NCBI RefSeq assembly: GCF_017744445.1
Contig: NZ_JAGIBH010000169.1
Coordinates: 1 to 64,000, forward strand
Length of the DNA stretch: 64,000 nt
Reading direction: 5' to 3'
From: Caulobacter sp.
GTDB taxonomy: Bacteria > Pseudomonadota > Alphaproteobacteria > Caulobacterales > Caulobacteraceae
Position 1 is the first letter of the stretch, and each line of letters begins with the position of its first letter. Both the position numbers and the translations under genes were made by a program. Below the pieces are notes generated by a model. It ran no database searches. It worked only from the letters and a program-made list of their open reading frames with translations, and was not told where the DNA came from. Below, piece after piece: positions 51,181 to 61,965 of this stretch.

Positions 51181-53100
51181 ATGGGCGAAAAGCACAACAA
51201 CAGCGCGAGCACTGCCGCGACACACGCGCCACTACAGGCGCGAATCGCTGGCGTGGCCTTGGCCACGACTGTGCTGGCGCTCGTCGCTGCCTGTCTTTGC
51301 TTCATGCTGCAGCAATGGAGCGTCGCGAGACAGGAAGCCCGCGCCAATCACGAGATCCTGGCCCAGATGGCCGCCGCCGGCGCCGCCGCGCCGCTGGCCG
51401 ACCACAACATGGTCGGCGTGTACCGAGCCCTCGAAGCCGTGGCCAAAGCCCCCAGCGTCGCGGCTGTGCGGATCATGGACACCAAGGGACGCACCGTCGC
51501 CCAGCTGGGCGCGGCCAATCCGACCGACGCCGACACCCTGACCCGGCCGATCAAGCTGTCCTCGCAGAAGGTCGGCACCCTGGTGCTGGTCGCCCAGCAT
51601 CCGGGCCTGGGCCAGACCCTGGCTCGCGATCTGGCCTTGACCGGCGCTCTGTTCTTCGGCGCGGCCGGCCTGGCGATCCTGCTGGCCAACAGCCTGGCCC
51701 GCCGCCTAGCCCGCCCGATGGAGCGCCTGTCGGAAGCCATGCACGAGACGGCCGTCGGCGGTCGCTACAAGGCCGTCGAGCAGACCGCCGACGACGACGT
51801 CTTCCAGAGCCTGACCGACAGTTTCAACCACCTGGTCTGCCGCCTTGAGGCCAACGACCACGACCTGCGCGGCGCGATGGCCGAACTGGTCAAGGCGCGC
51901 GACGACGCCAATGCCGCCAACGTCCTGAAGTCGCACTTCCTTGCCAATATGAGCCACGAGATCCGCACGCCCCTGAACGGCGTGCTGGCCATGGCCGAGG
52001 TCATGGCCATGGACGATCTGGGCCCCAAGCAGCGCGAGCGCCTGAAGGTGATCCGCGAATCTGGCGCCCTGCTGCTGGGCGTACTGAACGATGTACTGGA
52101 CCTCTCCAAGATCGAGGCCGGCCGCCTGGAGATCACCGACCGTCCGTTCGACATCGCGCAACTGGCCCAGGCTATCCGCGAGACCTACGCGCCCCAGGCT
52201 CGCGACAAGGGCTTGGCCTTCGAGGTCGCCATCGCGCCCGAGGCGCAGGGCGTCTGGCGCGGCGACAGCGACCGCCTGCGCCAGATCCTGGGCAACCTGA
52301 TCAGCAACGCCCTGAAGTTCACGCTGGAAGGCGCCGTCGCGGTGCGTTTCGCCTCTGCCGAGGATGGTTCGGGCCTGCGCATCGACGTGGCCGACACCGG
52401 TATCGGCATCTCGCCCGAGATCCTGCCGCGCCTGTTCGACAAGTTCGTTCAGGCCGACAGCACCACCACCCGCCGCTTCGGCGGCTCGGGCCTGGGACTG
52501 GCCATCTGCCGCGAGCTGGCCGCCATGATGGACGGCTCGATCAAGGTCCAGAGCCGCGAGGGCCGGGGCTCGACCTTCACCGTCCTGGTCGGCCTGCCGC
52601 GCGAAGAAGCGCTGACCGACGTCCACTATATCGACGACGGCCACGCGCCCGCGCCCGAGCCGCGCGTCGAGACCGAGGCCCCCGCCCCGGCCGCCGAGAC
52701 GGCGTTCCTGCGCGTGCTGGCCGCCGACGACAATCCGACCAACCAGAAGGTCGTCGAGGCGGTCCTCGCGCCGCTGAACGCCGAGGTGGTGCTGGTCGCC
52801 GACGGCGCGGCCTGCGTCGAGGCCTGGAAGGCCGCCAAGTTCGACATCGTGCTGATGGACATCCACATGCCCGGCATGGACGGCGTCGAGGCCGCCCAGG
52901 CGATCCGCGCGCTGGAAGCCGCGGAAGGCCGCGTCCGCACCCCGATCGTCGCCGTGACCGCCAATGCCCTGGCTCATCAGGTCGAAGGCTATCTGGCCGC
53001 CGGCATGGACGGCCACGTGGCCAAGCCGATTGAGGTCACCAAGCTGTACGCCGCCATCGAAGCGGCCATGACCGCCGCGCGCCTGGCCCAGGCGGCCTAA
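51181..53100 (+). CDS. Hybrid sensor histidine kinase
   Basis: A 639-residue membrane kinase. It has helix 1 (about residues 21-44), a periplasmic sensor (45-155), helix 2 (about 156-174), and a HAMP-like segment (ARRLARPMERLSEAM). The HisKA domain has phospho-acceptor His259 in NMSHEIRTPLNG. The HATPase domain includes NLISNALKF, DTGIGISPE and GGSGLGLAIC. After a linker comes a C-terminal receiver with phospho-acceptor Asp560 in VLMDIHMPGMDG and a closing KPIEVTKLYAAIE. Phosphate would pass His to Asp and then to a separate phosphotransferase. No partner is adjacent, and the signal is unknown. Confidence 0.95.
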   Translation: MGEKHNNSASTAATHAPLQARIAGVALATTVLALVAACLCFMLQQWSVARQEARANHEILAQMAAAGAAAPLADHNMVGVYRALEAVAKAPSVAAVRIMDTKGRTVAQLGAANPTDADTLTRPIKLSSQKVGTLVLVAQHPGLGQTLARDLALTGALFFGAAGLAILLANSLARRLARPMERLSEAMHETAVGGRYKAVEQTADDDVFQSLTDSFNHLVCRLEANDHDLRGAMAELVKARDDANAANVLKSHFLANMSHEIRTPLNGVLAMAEVMAMDDLGPKQRERLKVIRESGALLLGVLNDVLDLSKIEAGRLEITDRPFDIAQLAQAIRETYAPQARDKGLAFEVAIAPEAQGVWRGDSDRLRQILGNLISNALKFTLEGAVAVRFASAEDGSGLRIDVADTGIGISPEILPRLFDKFVQADSTTTRRFGGSGLGLAICRELAAMMDGSIKVQSREGRGSTFTVLVGLPREEALTDVHYIDDGHAPAPEPRVETEAPAPAAETAFLRVLAADDNPTNQKVVEAVLAPLNAEVVLVADGAACVEAWKAAKFDIVLMDIHMPGMDGVEAAQAIRALEAAEGRVRTPIVAVTANALAHQVEGYLAAGMDGHVAKPIEVTKLYAAIEAAMTAARLAQAA

Positions 53101-53242
53101 GTCTACCTTTCGACACAGATGAACAGAACATAACGAGCGGCTCAGAACCGCTTCAGGCTGGACGTGTTTCTCTTAGCTCAACGTCGCTTCCCCCCTTCCC
53201 CAGGACAACGGGCGACGCAGAGATTTGAAAGGAACCGAACCG

Positions 53243-53584
53243 ATGAAGAAGATCCTGATCCCGATCGTTGCGGTCTCGGCCCTGGCGGCCGCCACCGTTC
53301 CCGCCGTGGCTTCGGCCCAGTCGATCAACCAGCGCCAGGACATGCTGGAGCGCCGCATCGACCAGGGCGTGCGCAACCACAGCCTGACCCGCTCGGAAGC
53401 CAACCGCCTGCGCGCTGACCTCCGTCAGACCGCTCGCCTGGAAGCCCAGTACCGCCGCGGCGGCCTGAGCGGCTGGGAACGCGCCGACCTGGATCGTCGC
53501 TTCGACCGCATCAGCGCCCAGATCCGCTACGAGCGCCACGACCGTGACTACGGCTATGGCTACGGCCACGGCCCCCGTCGCTAA
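53243..53584 (+). CDS. Small exported helical protein of unknown function
   Basis: A 113-residue protein with a clear signal peptide (MKKILIPIVAVSALAAATVPAVASAQ, split at AQS near residue 26). The mature part is short and rich in Arg/Asp/Gln (RQDMLERRIDQGVRNHSLTR, then EANRLRADLRQTARLEAQYRR), ending in a Tyr/Gly/His stretch (DYGYGYGHGPRR). It is reminiscent of periplasmic Spy/CpxP-like stress proteins in length and helix content, but no LTxxQ motif is seen, so no assignment. GAAAGGAACC precedes the ATG at 53243. Confidence 0.72.
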   Translation: MKKILIPIVAVSALAAATVPAVASAQSINQRQDMLERRIDQGVRNHSLTRSEANRLRADLRQTARLEAQYRRGGLSGWERADLDRRFDRISAQIRYERHDRDYGYGYGHGPRR

Positions 53585-53587
53585 GAC

Positions 53588-54409
53588 CTAGGTCGGCTCC
53601 ACCCGGAGCCGGCTCTCCACCACCGTGAAGCCGCGGCCGCGCAACAGAACGCGCGCGCCGCGGCTTTCGCATTCCAGGTCGCCGCCCCGGCCGGGATAGG
53701 CCTGGTGGAACTTCAGAACCGTCTGGCCCAGCTTGTCGCCGTATAGCGGCATCAGGATGCAGTGGGCCGAGCCGGTGGTCGGGTCCTCGGGGATGCCGAA
53801 ACCCGGCGCGAAGAAGCGGCTGACGACGGCATAGGGCTTGTCGGCGTCGGCCTTGGCCACGACGACCGTCTGGCCCGGACCGCCAGTGGCCTCGCCTTCA
53901 ATCTTCTTGATGGCGGTGAGGTCGGGCTTCAGCCCGCGCACCGTCGTCTCGCTGTCCATCACCGCGATCAGATAGGCGCCGGCCCAGACCTCCACGGGCT
54001 TTGCGCCTAGGGCCTCGGCCAGCCCCTCGGGAACGCCCGTCTGGCGCGGCGGGTCGGCCGGGAAGTCCATCTCCAGCCCCTCGCCCGCCCGGCGCACGGT
54101 CAGCGGGCCCGACAGGGTGTCGAAGGTCAGCAGCGGGACGTCGACGCCGAGTTCCGCAAACAGCATGTGCGCCGCCGCCAGGGTGGCGTGGCCGCACAGC
54201 GGGGCTTCCAGGGTCGGCGTGAACCAGCGCAGGCCGTAGCGGGCCGGGTCGGCGGTCTTCAGCAGATAGGCGGTCTCGGCCTGGTTATTCTCGGCCGCCA
54301 GGGCCTGCATCCACACGTCCGACGGCCACGTCTCGAACGGCTCGACCACGCAGGCCGGGTTGCCCTTGAACGGGCCGCTGGCGAAGGCGTCGATGGTCCA
54401 CTGGCGCAT
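53588..54409 (-). CDS. PhzF-family isomerase/epimerase
   Basis: A 273-residue protein of the PhzF/diaminopimelate-epimerase fold. Its start TIDAFASGPFKGNPACVV is the family signature. The catalytic glutamate is in ENNQAETAYLL (about residue 45), LRWFTPTLEAPLCGHATLAAAHML follows (split about 59-82), and GFGIPEDPTTGSAHCIL is in the C-terminal half (about 218-234). PhzF homologues outside phenazine clusters are of unknown substrate. It stands alone; a palindromic repeat lies behind its start. Confidence 0.92.
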   Translation of the reverse strand: MRQWTIDAFASGPFKGNPACVVEPFETWPSDVWMQALAAENNQAETAYLLKTADPARYGLRWFTPTLEAPLCGHATLAAAHMLFAELGVDVPLLTFDTLSGPLTVRRAGEGLEMDFPADPPRQTGVPEGLAEALGAKPVEVWAGAYLIAVMDSETTVRGLKPDLTAIKKIEGEATGGPGQTVVVAKADADKPYAVVSRFFAPGFGIPEDPTTGSAHCILMPLYGDKLGQTVLKFHQAYPGRGGDLECESRGARVLLRGRGFTVVESRLRVEPT

Positions 54410-54491
54410 GGGAAGCTCCTCAGATGGACTTCGCTGTTATGCGCCAGCGGGACAGGCGGCAAAGCCTTTATTGTCCCGGTGACAATGAAAA

Positions 54492-54593
54492 CTGTCATCC
54501 CGGCCAAGCGCGAAGCGCGCCGAGCCGGGACCGCCGCAAGCTCCGAGCCTGTTGCGGTCCCGGGTCTACGCTGCGCTACGCCCGGGATGACAG
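54492..54593. repeat. Palindromic intergenic repeat, GTCATCCCGG family, copy 2
   Basis: CTGTCATCCCGG (54492-54503) is the reverse complement of 54582-54593. Inner arms GCCGGGACCGC and GCGGTCCCGGG also pair nearly fully. It has the same outer arms and size as the copy at 24033-24132, and the inner parts differ. Confidence 0.87.
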
Positions 54594-54600
54594 CTCTGAA

Positions 54601-55185
54601 CTAGCCTTCGACGCTGATCTCCGGCCAGCGCGCCTTGGCCGAGCCCGTGGTGCGCTCCCAGCCGCCCGCGCCCTTCACCCGCAGCGGGTTGGGCCGCAGA
54701 CGCATGGCGAACAGGTCTTCCAGGCCGAACGGCGCCCAGACGCTGAGACTGTCGTCCTTCTCCAGCCGCACGCCGACGCAGAAGGCGGTGGCCACGAAGC
54801 GCTTCAGGGCCGCGGCGCTGTCCTCCAGCGGCGGATAGGGCTCGTCGGCGCCGAACTTCTTCTCGAACCACAGGTGCACGCGGGCCTGGTTGCGGACCTC
54901 GACCAGCTCGCGCAGCGGCGGCGCGAAGGCGGCGGCGACGCGCTGAATAACGACGTCCTCGGCCTCGTAGCTGGTGTCGCTGTCGTCGTGATAGGCGACG
55001 TCATAGTCCTTGATGCCATAGGCCAGGTCGCGGCCGGTCAGGTGGTTCCAGACCGGCTGATAGACCGCGCCCGAGAAGATCATCCAGTCTGGCAGGTCGA
55101 GGTCGCGGACGGTGTTGAGCACTTCCCAGGTCGTGGGCGTGGCGCGAATGATCTCGCGTAGGCGGTCTTCGAAGCTCTGGGTCAT
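54601..55185 (-). CDS. Nucleotidyltransferase-like protein (DUF925/NTP_transf_6 family)
   Basis: A 194-residue protein with FEDRLREIIRATPTTWEVLNTVRDL, then LPDWMIFSGAVYQPVWNHLTGR (about residues 31-52) and GIKDYDVAYHDDSDTSYEAED (about 57-77), where DYD and DD give the metal-binding acidic pattern of the family. It ends with RLRPNPLRVKG..WERTTGSAKARWPEI. Function unknown in the family. Its ATG overlaps the thiD stop (ATGA), so the two are translated together. Confidence 0.85.
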   Translation of the reverse strand: MTQSFEDRLREIIRATPTTWEVLNTVRDLDLPDWMIFSGAVYQPVWNHLTGRDLAYGIKDYDVAYHDDSDTSYEAEDVVIQRVAAAFAPPLRELVEVRNQARVHLWFEKKFGADEPYPPLEDSAAALKRFVATAFCVGVRLEKDDSLSVWAPFGLEDLFAMRLRPNPLRVKGAGGWERTTGSAKARWPEISVEG

Positions 55186-55985
55186 TGGCGAAGGGTCCAG
55201 CCGTGATCGAGAGGGCCATGGCCGGCGCCGAAGCCTGGCGCGCGCAGCATGGCCTCATGGACATAGTTCCAGGCGCGGGCGACGGCCTCTTGCAGCGGCA
55301 GCCCCTGGGCCAGACCCGTGGCGCAGGCGCTGGCGAGCGTGCAGCCGGTGCCGTGGGTGTGGCGAGTCTGGATGCGCTCGCCCTCGAAGGTGGTCTCGCC
55401 CTCGGAGGTCATCAGCACGTCGACGACGCGCTCCCCCTCGACGTGGCCGCCCTTCATCAGGACCGCCTTCGCGCCCATCGCCAGCAGCGCCTCGCCGGCC
55501 CGGCGCAGGTCGTCGGTGGTCTCGACGACGAGGCCCGTCAGGGCGGCGGCTTCGGGCGCGTTGGGGGTCAGCAACGCGGCGCGCGGGATCATCAGGGTCT
55601 TCACGGCGCCGATCGCGGCTTCGGCCAGCAGCGGCGCGCCGCCCTTGGCCACCATCACCGGGTCGACGACGGCTGGAACCTTGCCCGCGTGATCGATCGC
55701 GGCCGCCACGGTCTCGACCACGCCGGCGTCGCCCAGCATGCCGGTCTTGATCGCGTCGGCGCCGATGTCGTCCAGCACCGCGCGGGCCTGGGCGGCGATC
55801 ACCTCCAGCGGGATCGGATGGACGCCAGTGACGCCGAGGGTGTTCTGCACCGTCACCGCGGTGATCGCGGTGGCCGCATAGCCGCCCAGGGCGGTGATGG
55901 TCTTGATGTCGGCCTGGATCCCCGCGCCGCCGCCGGAATCGGATCCGGCGATGACGAGGACGCGGCCTTTTGCTGCGTCTGACAT
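55182..55985 (-). CDS. thiD: Hydroxymethylpyrimidine/phosphomethylpyrimidine kinase
   Basis: A 267-residue ribokinase-fold enzyme that makes HMP pyrophosphate for thiamine synthesis. It has IAGSDSGGGAGIQADIKTI (residues 13-31), AITAVTVQNTLGV, PVMVAKGGAPLL (about 129-140), LTPNAPEAAALTG, VLMKGGHVEGE, and the anion-hole/catalytic aspartate region THGTGCTLASACATGLAQG (about 213-231). No other thi gene is near and no TPP riboswitch was seen upstream. It precedes and overlaps the nucleotidyltransferase-like gene. Confidence 0.95.
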   Translation of the reverse strand: MSDAAKGRVLVIAGSDSGGGAGIQADIKTITALGGYAATAITAVTVQNTLGVTGVHPIPLEVIAAQARAVLDDIGADAIKTGMLGDAGVVETVAAAIDHAGKVPAVVDPVMVAKGGAPLLAEAAIGAVKTLMIPRAALLTPNAPEAAALTGLVVETTDDLRRAGEALLAMGAKAVLMKGGHVEGERVVDVLMTSEGETTFEGERIQTRHTHGTGCTLASACATGLAQGLPLQEAVARAWNYVHEAMLRAPGFGAGHGPLDHGWTLRQ

Positions 55986-56017
55986 CCCCGCTGTTTAGGC
56001 GGGATTCGGAAGGCCCG

Positions 56018-56374
56018 CTACGCCGCCTGCAGCGCGTGCTGCCAGGCCCCCGCCAGAACGTTCGGACGGATCGGCTTCTGGACCACGACGCCGTCCTTCT
56101 GGTCGTCCAGAGCCTTGGCGTGGCCGGTGACATAGACGACCGGGATCGGCCCAAGGTGGGCCATGATCATCTTCACGGCCTCGACGCCGGTGCCGTCGAC
56201 GATCCGGTAATCGGCAGTGATCAGGTCGGGCTTTTTCCGCAGCGCGCTGTCCAGGGCCTCCAGAGGACTGTCGGCGATGGCGATGCTGGTGAACCCCTGC
56301 TCCTTGAGCAGTTCCTCGATCTCCAGCGCGATCAGGATCTCGTCTTCAATGATCAGGGCATGTCGCGAGCGCAT
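56018..56374 (-). CDS. Single-domain response regulator
   Basis: A 118-residue stand-alone receiver. Acidic pocket residues are in ALIIEDEILIALEIEELL (Glu/Asp about 9-11), the phospho-acceptor is Asp55 in LITADYRIVDGTG, the switch threonine is in VVYVTGHAKA, and the conserved lysine is in VVQKPIRPNVL. No output domain follows; such proteins in Caulobacter act as phosphate shuttles or protein-binding switches. ATG 56374 (MRSRHALII) starts directly before strand 1. It lies near two hybrid kinases, either of which could be a partner, but no operon links them. Confidence 0.92.
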   Translation of the reverse strand: MRSRHALIIEDEILIALEIEELLKEQGFTSIAIADSPLEALDSALRKKPDLITADYRIVDGTGVEAVKMIMAHLGPIPVVYVTGHAKALDDQKDGVVVQKPIRPNVLAGAWQHALQAA

Positions 56375-56521
56375 CTTGCGGGTGCTTTCGATAGGCCGTC
56401 CCCAGATATTTAAGCGCGGTGATTCCCCAACCCGCAAGCGAGGCCGGGAGTCGCGGACAACCCTGACTCGCGCGCGAGCGCACCTATCGCTTGTGGAACA
56501 AGGGGTTCCCTGAGCTGTGCT

Positions 56522-57334
56522 TCAAATAGCTTTGATAGCGGCCTGGACGTCCAGGGCCTGGACCATCTCGCGCACGTCGTGGACCCGCACCGCCGCCACG
56601 CCGGCGTCCGCGCCATGCAGATGGACGGCGAGCGAGCCGCCCAATCGATCGGTCGCCTCGCCGGCCGAAGGGTCGATGCCCGCGATGAACCGCTTGCGGC
56701 TGGCCCCCAGCAGGATCGGATAACCCAGAGCCACGAAACGCGGCAGGGCCTTCAGCAGAGCCAGATTGTGCTCCACCGTCTTGCCAAAGCCGATGCCGGG
56801 ATCCAGCCAGATCTTCTCCTTGGCCACGCCAGCGGCCATGGCCGTGAAGGCGCGCGCCAGCAGGAAGGCCTCGACCTCGGCGACCACGTCGTCATAGCGC
56901 GGGTCGTCCTGCATGGTCCCCGGCTCGCCCAGCATGTGCATCAGCACGACTTCGCAGCCCAGCTCGGCGGCGACCTCCGGTCCGTCGGGCGACACGCGCA
57001 GGGCGGCGACGTCGTTCCAGATCGTCGCCCCGGCCTTGATCGCCGCGCGGGCCACGCCGGGCTTCATGGTGTCGATCGAGATCGGGATGTCGCTGGCCTT
57101 GCGGATCGCCTCGATGATCGGGACCACCCGCAGGATCTCGTCGAACTCCGAGACCGGGGCCGCGCCCGGCCGGGTGCTCTCGCCGCCGACGTCCAGGATG
57201 TCGGCGCCCTGGGCGATCAGGCGGCGGGCATGCTCGATGCCGTCGGCGGCGGCGACGAACTTGCCGCCGTCCGAGAAGCTGTCGGGCGTGACATTGACGA
57301 TCCCCATGACCTGAGGACGGTTGGGCGTGACCAT
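56522..57334 (-). CDS. folP: Dihydropteroate synthase
   Basis: A 270-residue TIM-barrel enzyme of folate synthesis and the sulfonamide target. Signatures: VMGIVNVTPDSFSDGGKF (about residues 9-26), DVGGESTRPGAAPVS (about 47-61), ISIDTMKPGVARAA, and DPGIGFGKTVEHNLALL (about 178-194), with GASRKRF near 209. It starts 9 bases after the hybrid kinase gene stops, so the two may be co-transcribed. In many bacteria folP follows ftsH directly; here a kinase gene lies between. Confidence 0.96.
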   Translation of the reverse strand: MVTPNRPQVMGIVNVTPDSFSDGGKFVAAADGIEHARRLIAQGADILDVGGESTRPGAAPVSEFDEILRVVPIIEAIRKASDIPISIDTMKPGVARAAIKAGATIWNDVAALRVSPDGPEVAAELGCEVVLMHMLGEPGTMQDDPRYDDVVAEVEAFLLARAFTAMAAGVAKEKIWLDPGIGFGKTVEHNLALLKALPRFVALGYPILLGASRKRFIAGIDPSAGEATDRLGGSLAVHLHGADAGVAAVRVHDVREMVQALDVQAAIKAI

Positions 57335-57343
57335 CCGGGCGTT

Positions 57344-59827
57344 CTACGCCTCGCGCAGCATCCGGTCGACCCGGCCGGCCAGGTCGCCGACCGCGAAGGG
57401 CTTGGTCAGCACCTCCATGCCGTGCTCGATATGCCCGTGGTTCAGCACGGCGTTCTCGGCATAGCCGGTGATGAACAGGACCTTCAGGTCGGGCTTCAAG
57501 GCGCGGGCGGCGTCGGCGACCTGGCGGCCGTTCAAGCCCCCCGGCAGGCCGACATCGGTGATCAAGAGGTCGATCTCGGCGGCCGATTGCAGAATGCGTA
57601 GGCCGGCAGAGCCGTCGGCGGCTTCCAGGCAGGCATAGCCCAGCTCTTCCAGCGCATCGACGACCAGCATCCGCACGGTCGGCTCGTCGTCGACCACCAG
57701 CACTGTCTTGCCGGCCTTGACCGGCGCGGCGTCGACCGGGCGCTCGACGGCCTCGACCTCGTCCTCCTCGCCCAGCCGGCGCGGAAGGTACAGGCAGACC
57801 ATGGTCCCCTGCCCCACCTCGGAATAGATCCGCACGTGGCCGTTCGACTGGCGGGCGAAGCCATAGACCATCGACAGCCCCAGCCCCGTGCCCTGGCCGA
57901 TCGGCTTGGTGGTGAAGAACGGATCGAACACCCGCTCCAGCGTCGCCTTGTCGATGCCCGTGCCGGTGTCGCTGACGCAGACCGAGACATACTGGCCCGG
58001 CTCCAGCCCGTGGTCGCGGGCGGTGCGGGCGTCCAGCCAGCGGTTGCCGGTCTCCAGCGTGATCACCCCGCCGTCCGGCATGGCGTCGCGGGCGTTGATG
58101 CACAGGTTGAGAAGCGCGTTCTCCAGCTGGTTGGCGTCCACCAGCGTCGGCCATAGGCCCGTGGCGCCGACATATTCGACCTGGATGCCGGGGCCGACCG
58201 TGCGGCGCACCAGCTCGACGAACTCGGTCATCAGCCGGTTGATGACCACCGGCTTGGGGGCCAACGTCTGGCGGCGCGAGAAGGCCAGCAGGCGATGGGT
58301 CAGGGCGGCCGCGCGACGGGCCGCGCCCTGGCCGGCCGCCAGGTAGCGATCGACATCGGCCGCCCGCCCTTGCGCCAGCCGCGCGCCGATCATCTCGAAC
58401 GAGCCGGAAATGCCGGCCAGCAGGTTGTTGAAGTCGTGAGCCAGGCCGCCGGTCAGCTGCCCGACGGCTTCCATCTTCTGGGCCTGGCGCAGGGCTTCCT
58501 CGGTCTCGCGCAGGCGCTCCTGCTCCACGACACGCTGGGTGACGTCGTAGACGAACTGATAGGCGCCGATCCGCTGGCCGTTCATGTCGTACAGGGGATG
58601 GAAGCGCATCTCGTAGTGGCGACGCTCGCGCTCGGAATCGCCGAACTCATCGGTCTCCATGAAGCTTTCGCCCGCCAGGGCGCGCGACCAGACGTCCCGC
58701 ACCTGGGCCTGGTGTTCCGGATAGTCGGCCAGCAACTCCACCATGTTGTCGCCGGTCTTGGGACGGATGCCGAAGATCCGCTCGAACTCGCCCGCCGAGG
58801 CGCTGTTGATGGCCAGCCAGGTCAGGTTCATGTCGACCACCTGGACGAAGACGCTGGCGCCCTCGACCACATCGGCCAGCAGGCGGCGACCGGCTAGCGC
58901 CTCGGCAACGCGGGCCTCCAGGGTCTCATTCAGGAGGCGCAGCTCCTCCTCGGCCTGCTTGCGAGCGGTGATGTCCTGGAACAGCACCGCCACCTGGCGC
59001 AGCTCGGGCGGCTCGATGCGGAACGACGACAGCGACAGATGCCGGCCAGTGGCCACCAGCTCCTGCTCGAACCGGATCGCTTGGCCCGTGCGCAGCACCT
59101 CGCCGTAGCGGGCGACCCAGGCGTCGGCCTCGGCCGGCACCATCTCGCGCAGTTTCTGGCCGACCACGTTGGGGATGCCCGCATGCCGCTCATAGGCGGC
59201 GTTGGCCATGATGTGCATGTAGTCGCTGAGCGGGCCGAACGGACCGTCCAGGAACTCGATGACGCAGAAGCCCTCGTCCATCGACTCGAACAGCGCGCGA
59301 TAGCGGCGCTCGTCCTCCAGGTGGGCCTGCTCGCGGCGGACGCGCTCGGTGATGTCATTGCACAGCACGTGGACGCCGACGACCGCGCCGGTCTCGTCGC
59401 GCACCGGCGAGAGCATCAGGTTGCACCAGGCCGCCTCACCGTCGGCGCGGGAGAAACCGATGGACTCGCGCACCACGCTCGTGCCCGCCCGCGCCTGGTC
59501 CAGCATCGGCAAGCCAGCGGGGATCGGGAAAACCTCGGCGAACCGTCCGCCCAGGGCAGGCGTGTTGGCGGCCAGCAGCCGGCGCGCGGCGTCATTGTGC
59601 AGCAGCACGCCATCGACGCCCCAGGCCAGGAATGACGGGATCGGCGAGGCCAGCATCAGCCCGACCATGGTCTTCAGGGCCGGCGACCAGCCGTCGATCG
59701 CTCCCAGCGCTGTCTGCGACCAATCACGGGCCGCAACGGCCGCGCCCATATCGCCGCCTCCCGCCAGGAAGGCGAACACTGCGGACGAGGGCGGGAGCGA
59801 GCCAACCGGCTCGTCTTTGGCGGACAT
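57344..59827 (-). CDS. Soluble PAS-hybrid sensor histidine kinase
   Basis: An 827-residue kinase with no membrane helices. Several PAS-like modules occupy residues about 40-440 (IPSFLAWGVDGVLLHNDAARRLL, RALFESMDEGFCVIEF, GQRIGAYQFVYDVTQRV). The HisKA segment GLAHDFNNLLAGISG has acceptor His464. The HATPase domain contains NLCINARDAMPDGG, DTGTGIDKATLERVFDPFFTTK and GTGLGLSMVYG. A C-terminal receiver has acceptor Asp758 in LLITDVGLPGGLNG. ATG 59827 was preferred to the TTG at 59836. Cytosolic PAS sensing suggests a redox, light or metabolite cue; no cofactor motif such as the LOV cysteine was seen. It sits between ftsH and folP. Confidence 0.94.
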   Translation of the reverse strand: MSAKDEPVGSLPPSSAVFAFLAGGGDMGAAVAARDWSQTALGAIDGWSPALKTMVGLMLASPIPSFLAWGVDGVLLHNDAARRLLAANTPALGGRFAEVFPIPAGLPMLDQARAGTSVVRESIGFSRADGEAAWCNLMLSPVRDETGAVVGVHVLCNDITERVRREQAHLEDERRYRALFESMDEGFCVIEFLDGPFGPLSDYMHIMANAAYERHAGIPNVVGQKLREMVPAEADAWVARYGEVLRTGQAIRFEQELVATGRHLSLSSFRIEPPELRQVAVLFQDITARKQAEEELRLLNETLEARVAEALAGRRLLADVVEGASVFVQVVDMNLTWLAINSASAGEFERIFGIRPKTGDNMVELLADYPEHQAQVRDVWSRALAGESFMETDEFGDSERERRHYEMRFHPLYDMNGQRIGAYQFVYDVTQRVVEQERLRETEEALRQAQKMEAVGQLTGGLAHDFNNLLAGISGSFEMIGARLAQGRAADVDRYLAAGQGAARRAAALTHRLLAFSRRQTLAPKPVVINRLMTEFVELVRRTVGPGIQVEYVGATGLWPTLVDANQLENALLNLCINARDAMPDGGVITLETGNRWLDARTARDHGLEPGQYVSVCVSDTGTGIDKATLERVFDPFFTTKPIGQGTGLGLSMVYGFARQSNGHVRIYSEVGQGTMVCLYLPRRLGEEDEVEAVERPVDAAPVKAGKTVLVVDDEPTVRMLVVDALEELGYACLEAADGSAGLRILQSAAEIDLLITDVGLPGGLNGRQVADAARALKPDLKVLFITGYAENAVLNHGHIEHGMEVLTKPFAVGDLAGRVDRMLREA

Positions 59828-59953
59828 GGTTTCCAATAGCAGAGCCCCTCGACCGCGCCTACGCGGCCAAGCTTGAACGGTCGGATGGCCGACAGGTTGC
59901 GGCCTTCTTGGGAAAGACGTCTTGGCCTCGGCAGTTCCGGGTGCGGGCGTAAG

Positions 59954-59981
59954 AAAAAAGCCGGCCCTTGCGAGCCGGCTT
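59954..59981 (-). terminator. Rho-independent terminator of ftsH
   Basis: On the minus strand AAGCCGGC and GCCGGC form a stem around TCGCAAGG, followed by TTTTTTC. It lies 25 bases past the ftsH stop and separates it from the kinase gene. Confidence 0.9.
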
Positions 59982-60005
59982 CATTCTTTGGATCGGATCC
60001 CCGCC

Positions 60006-61889
<1,884 letters not shown>

Positions 61890-61965
61890 ACGCGTCGTCT
61901 TTCCAACGATAGGCCTTGACCCACCAAGATAGGCGGTTGAACGCGCAAGCGCCATGCACGTGACA

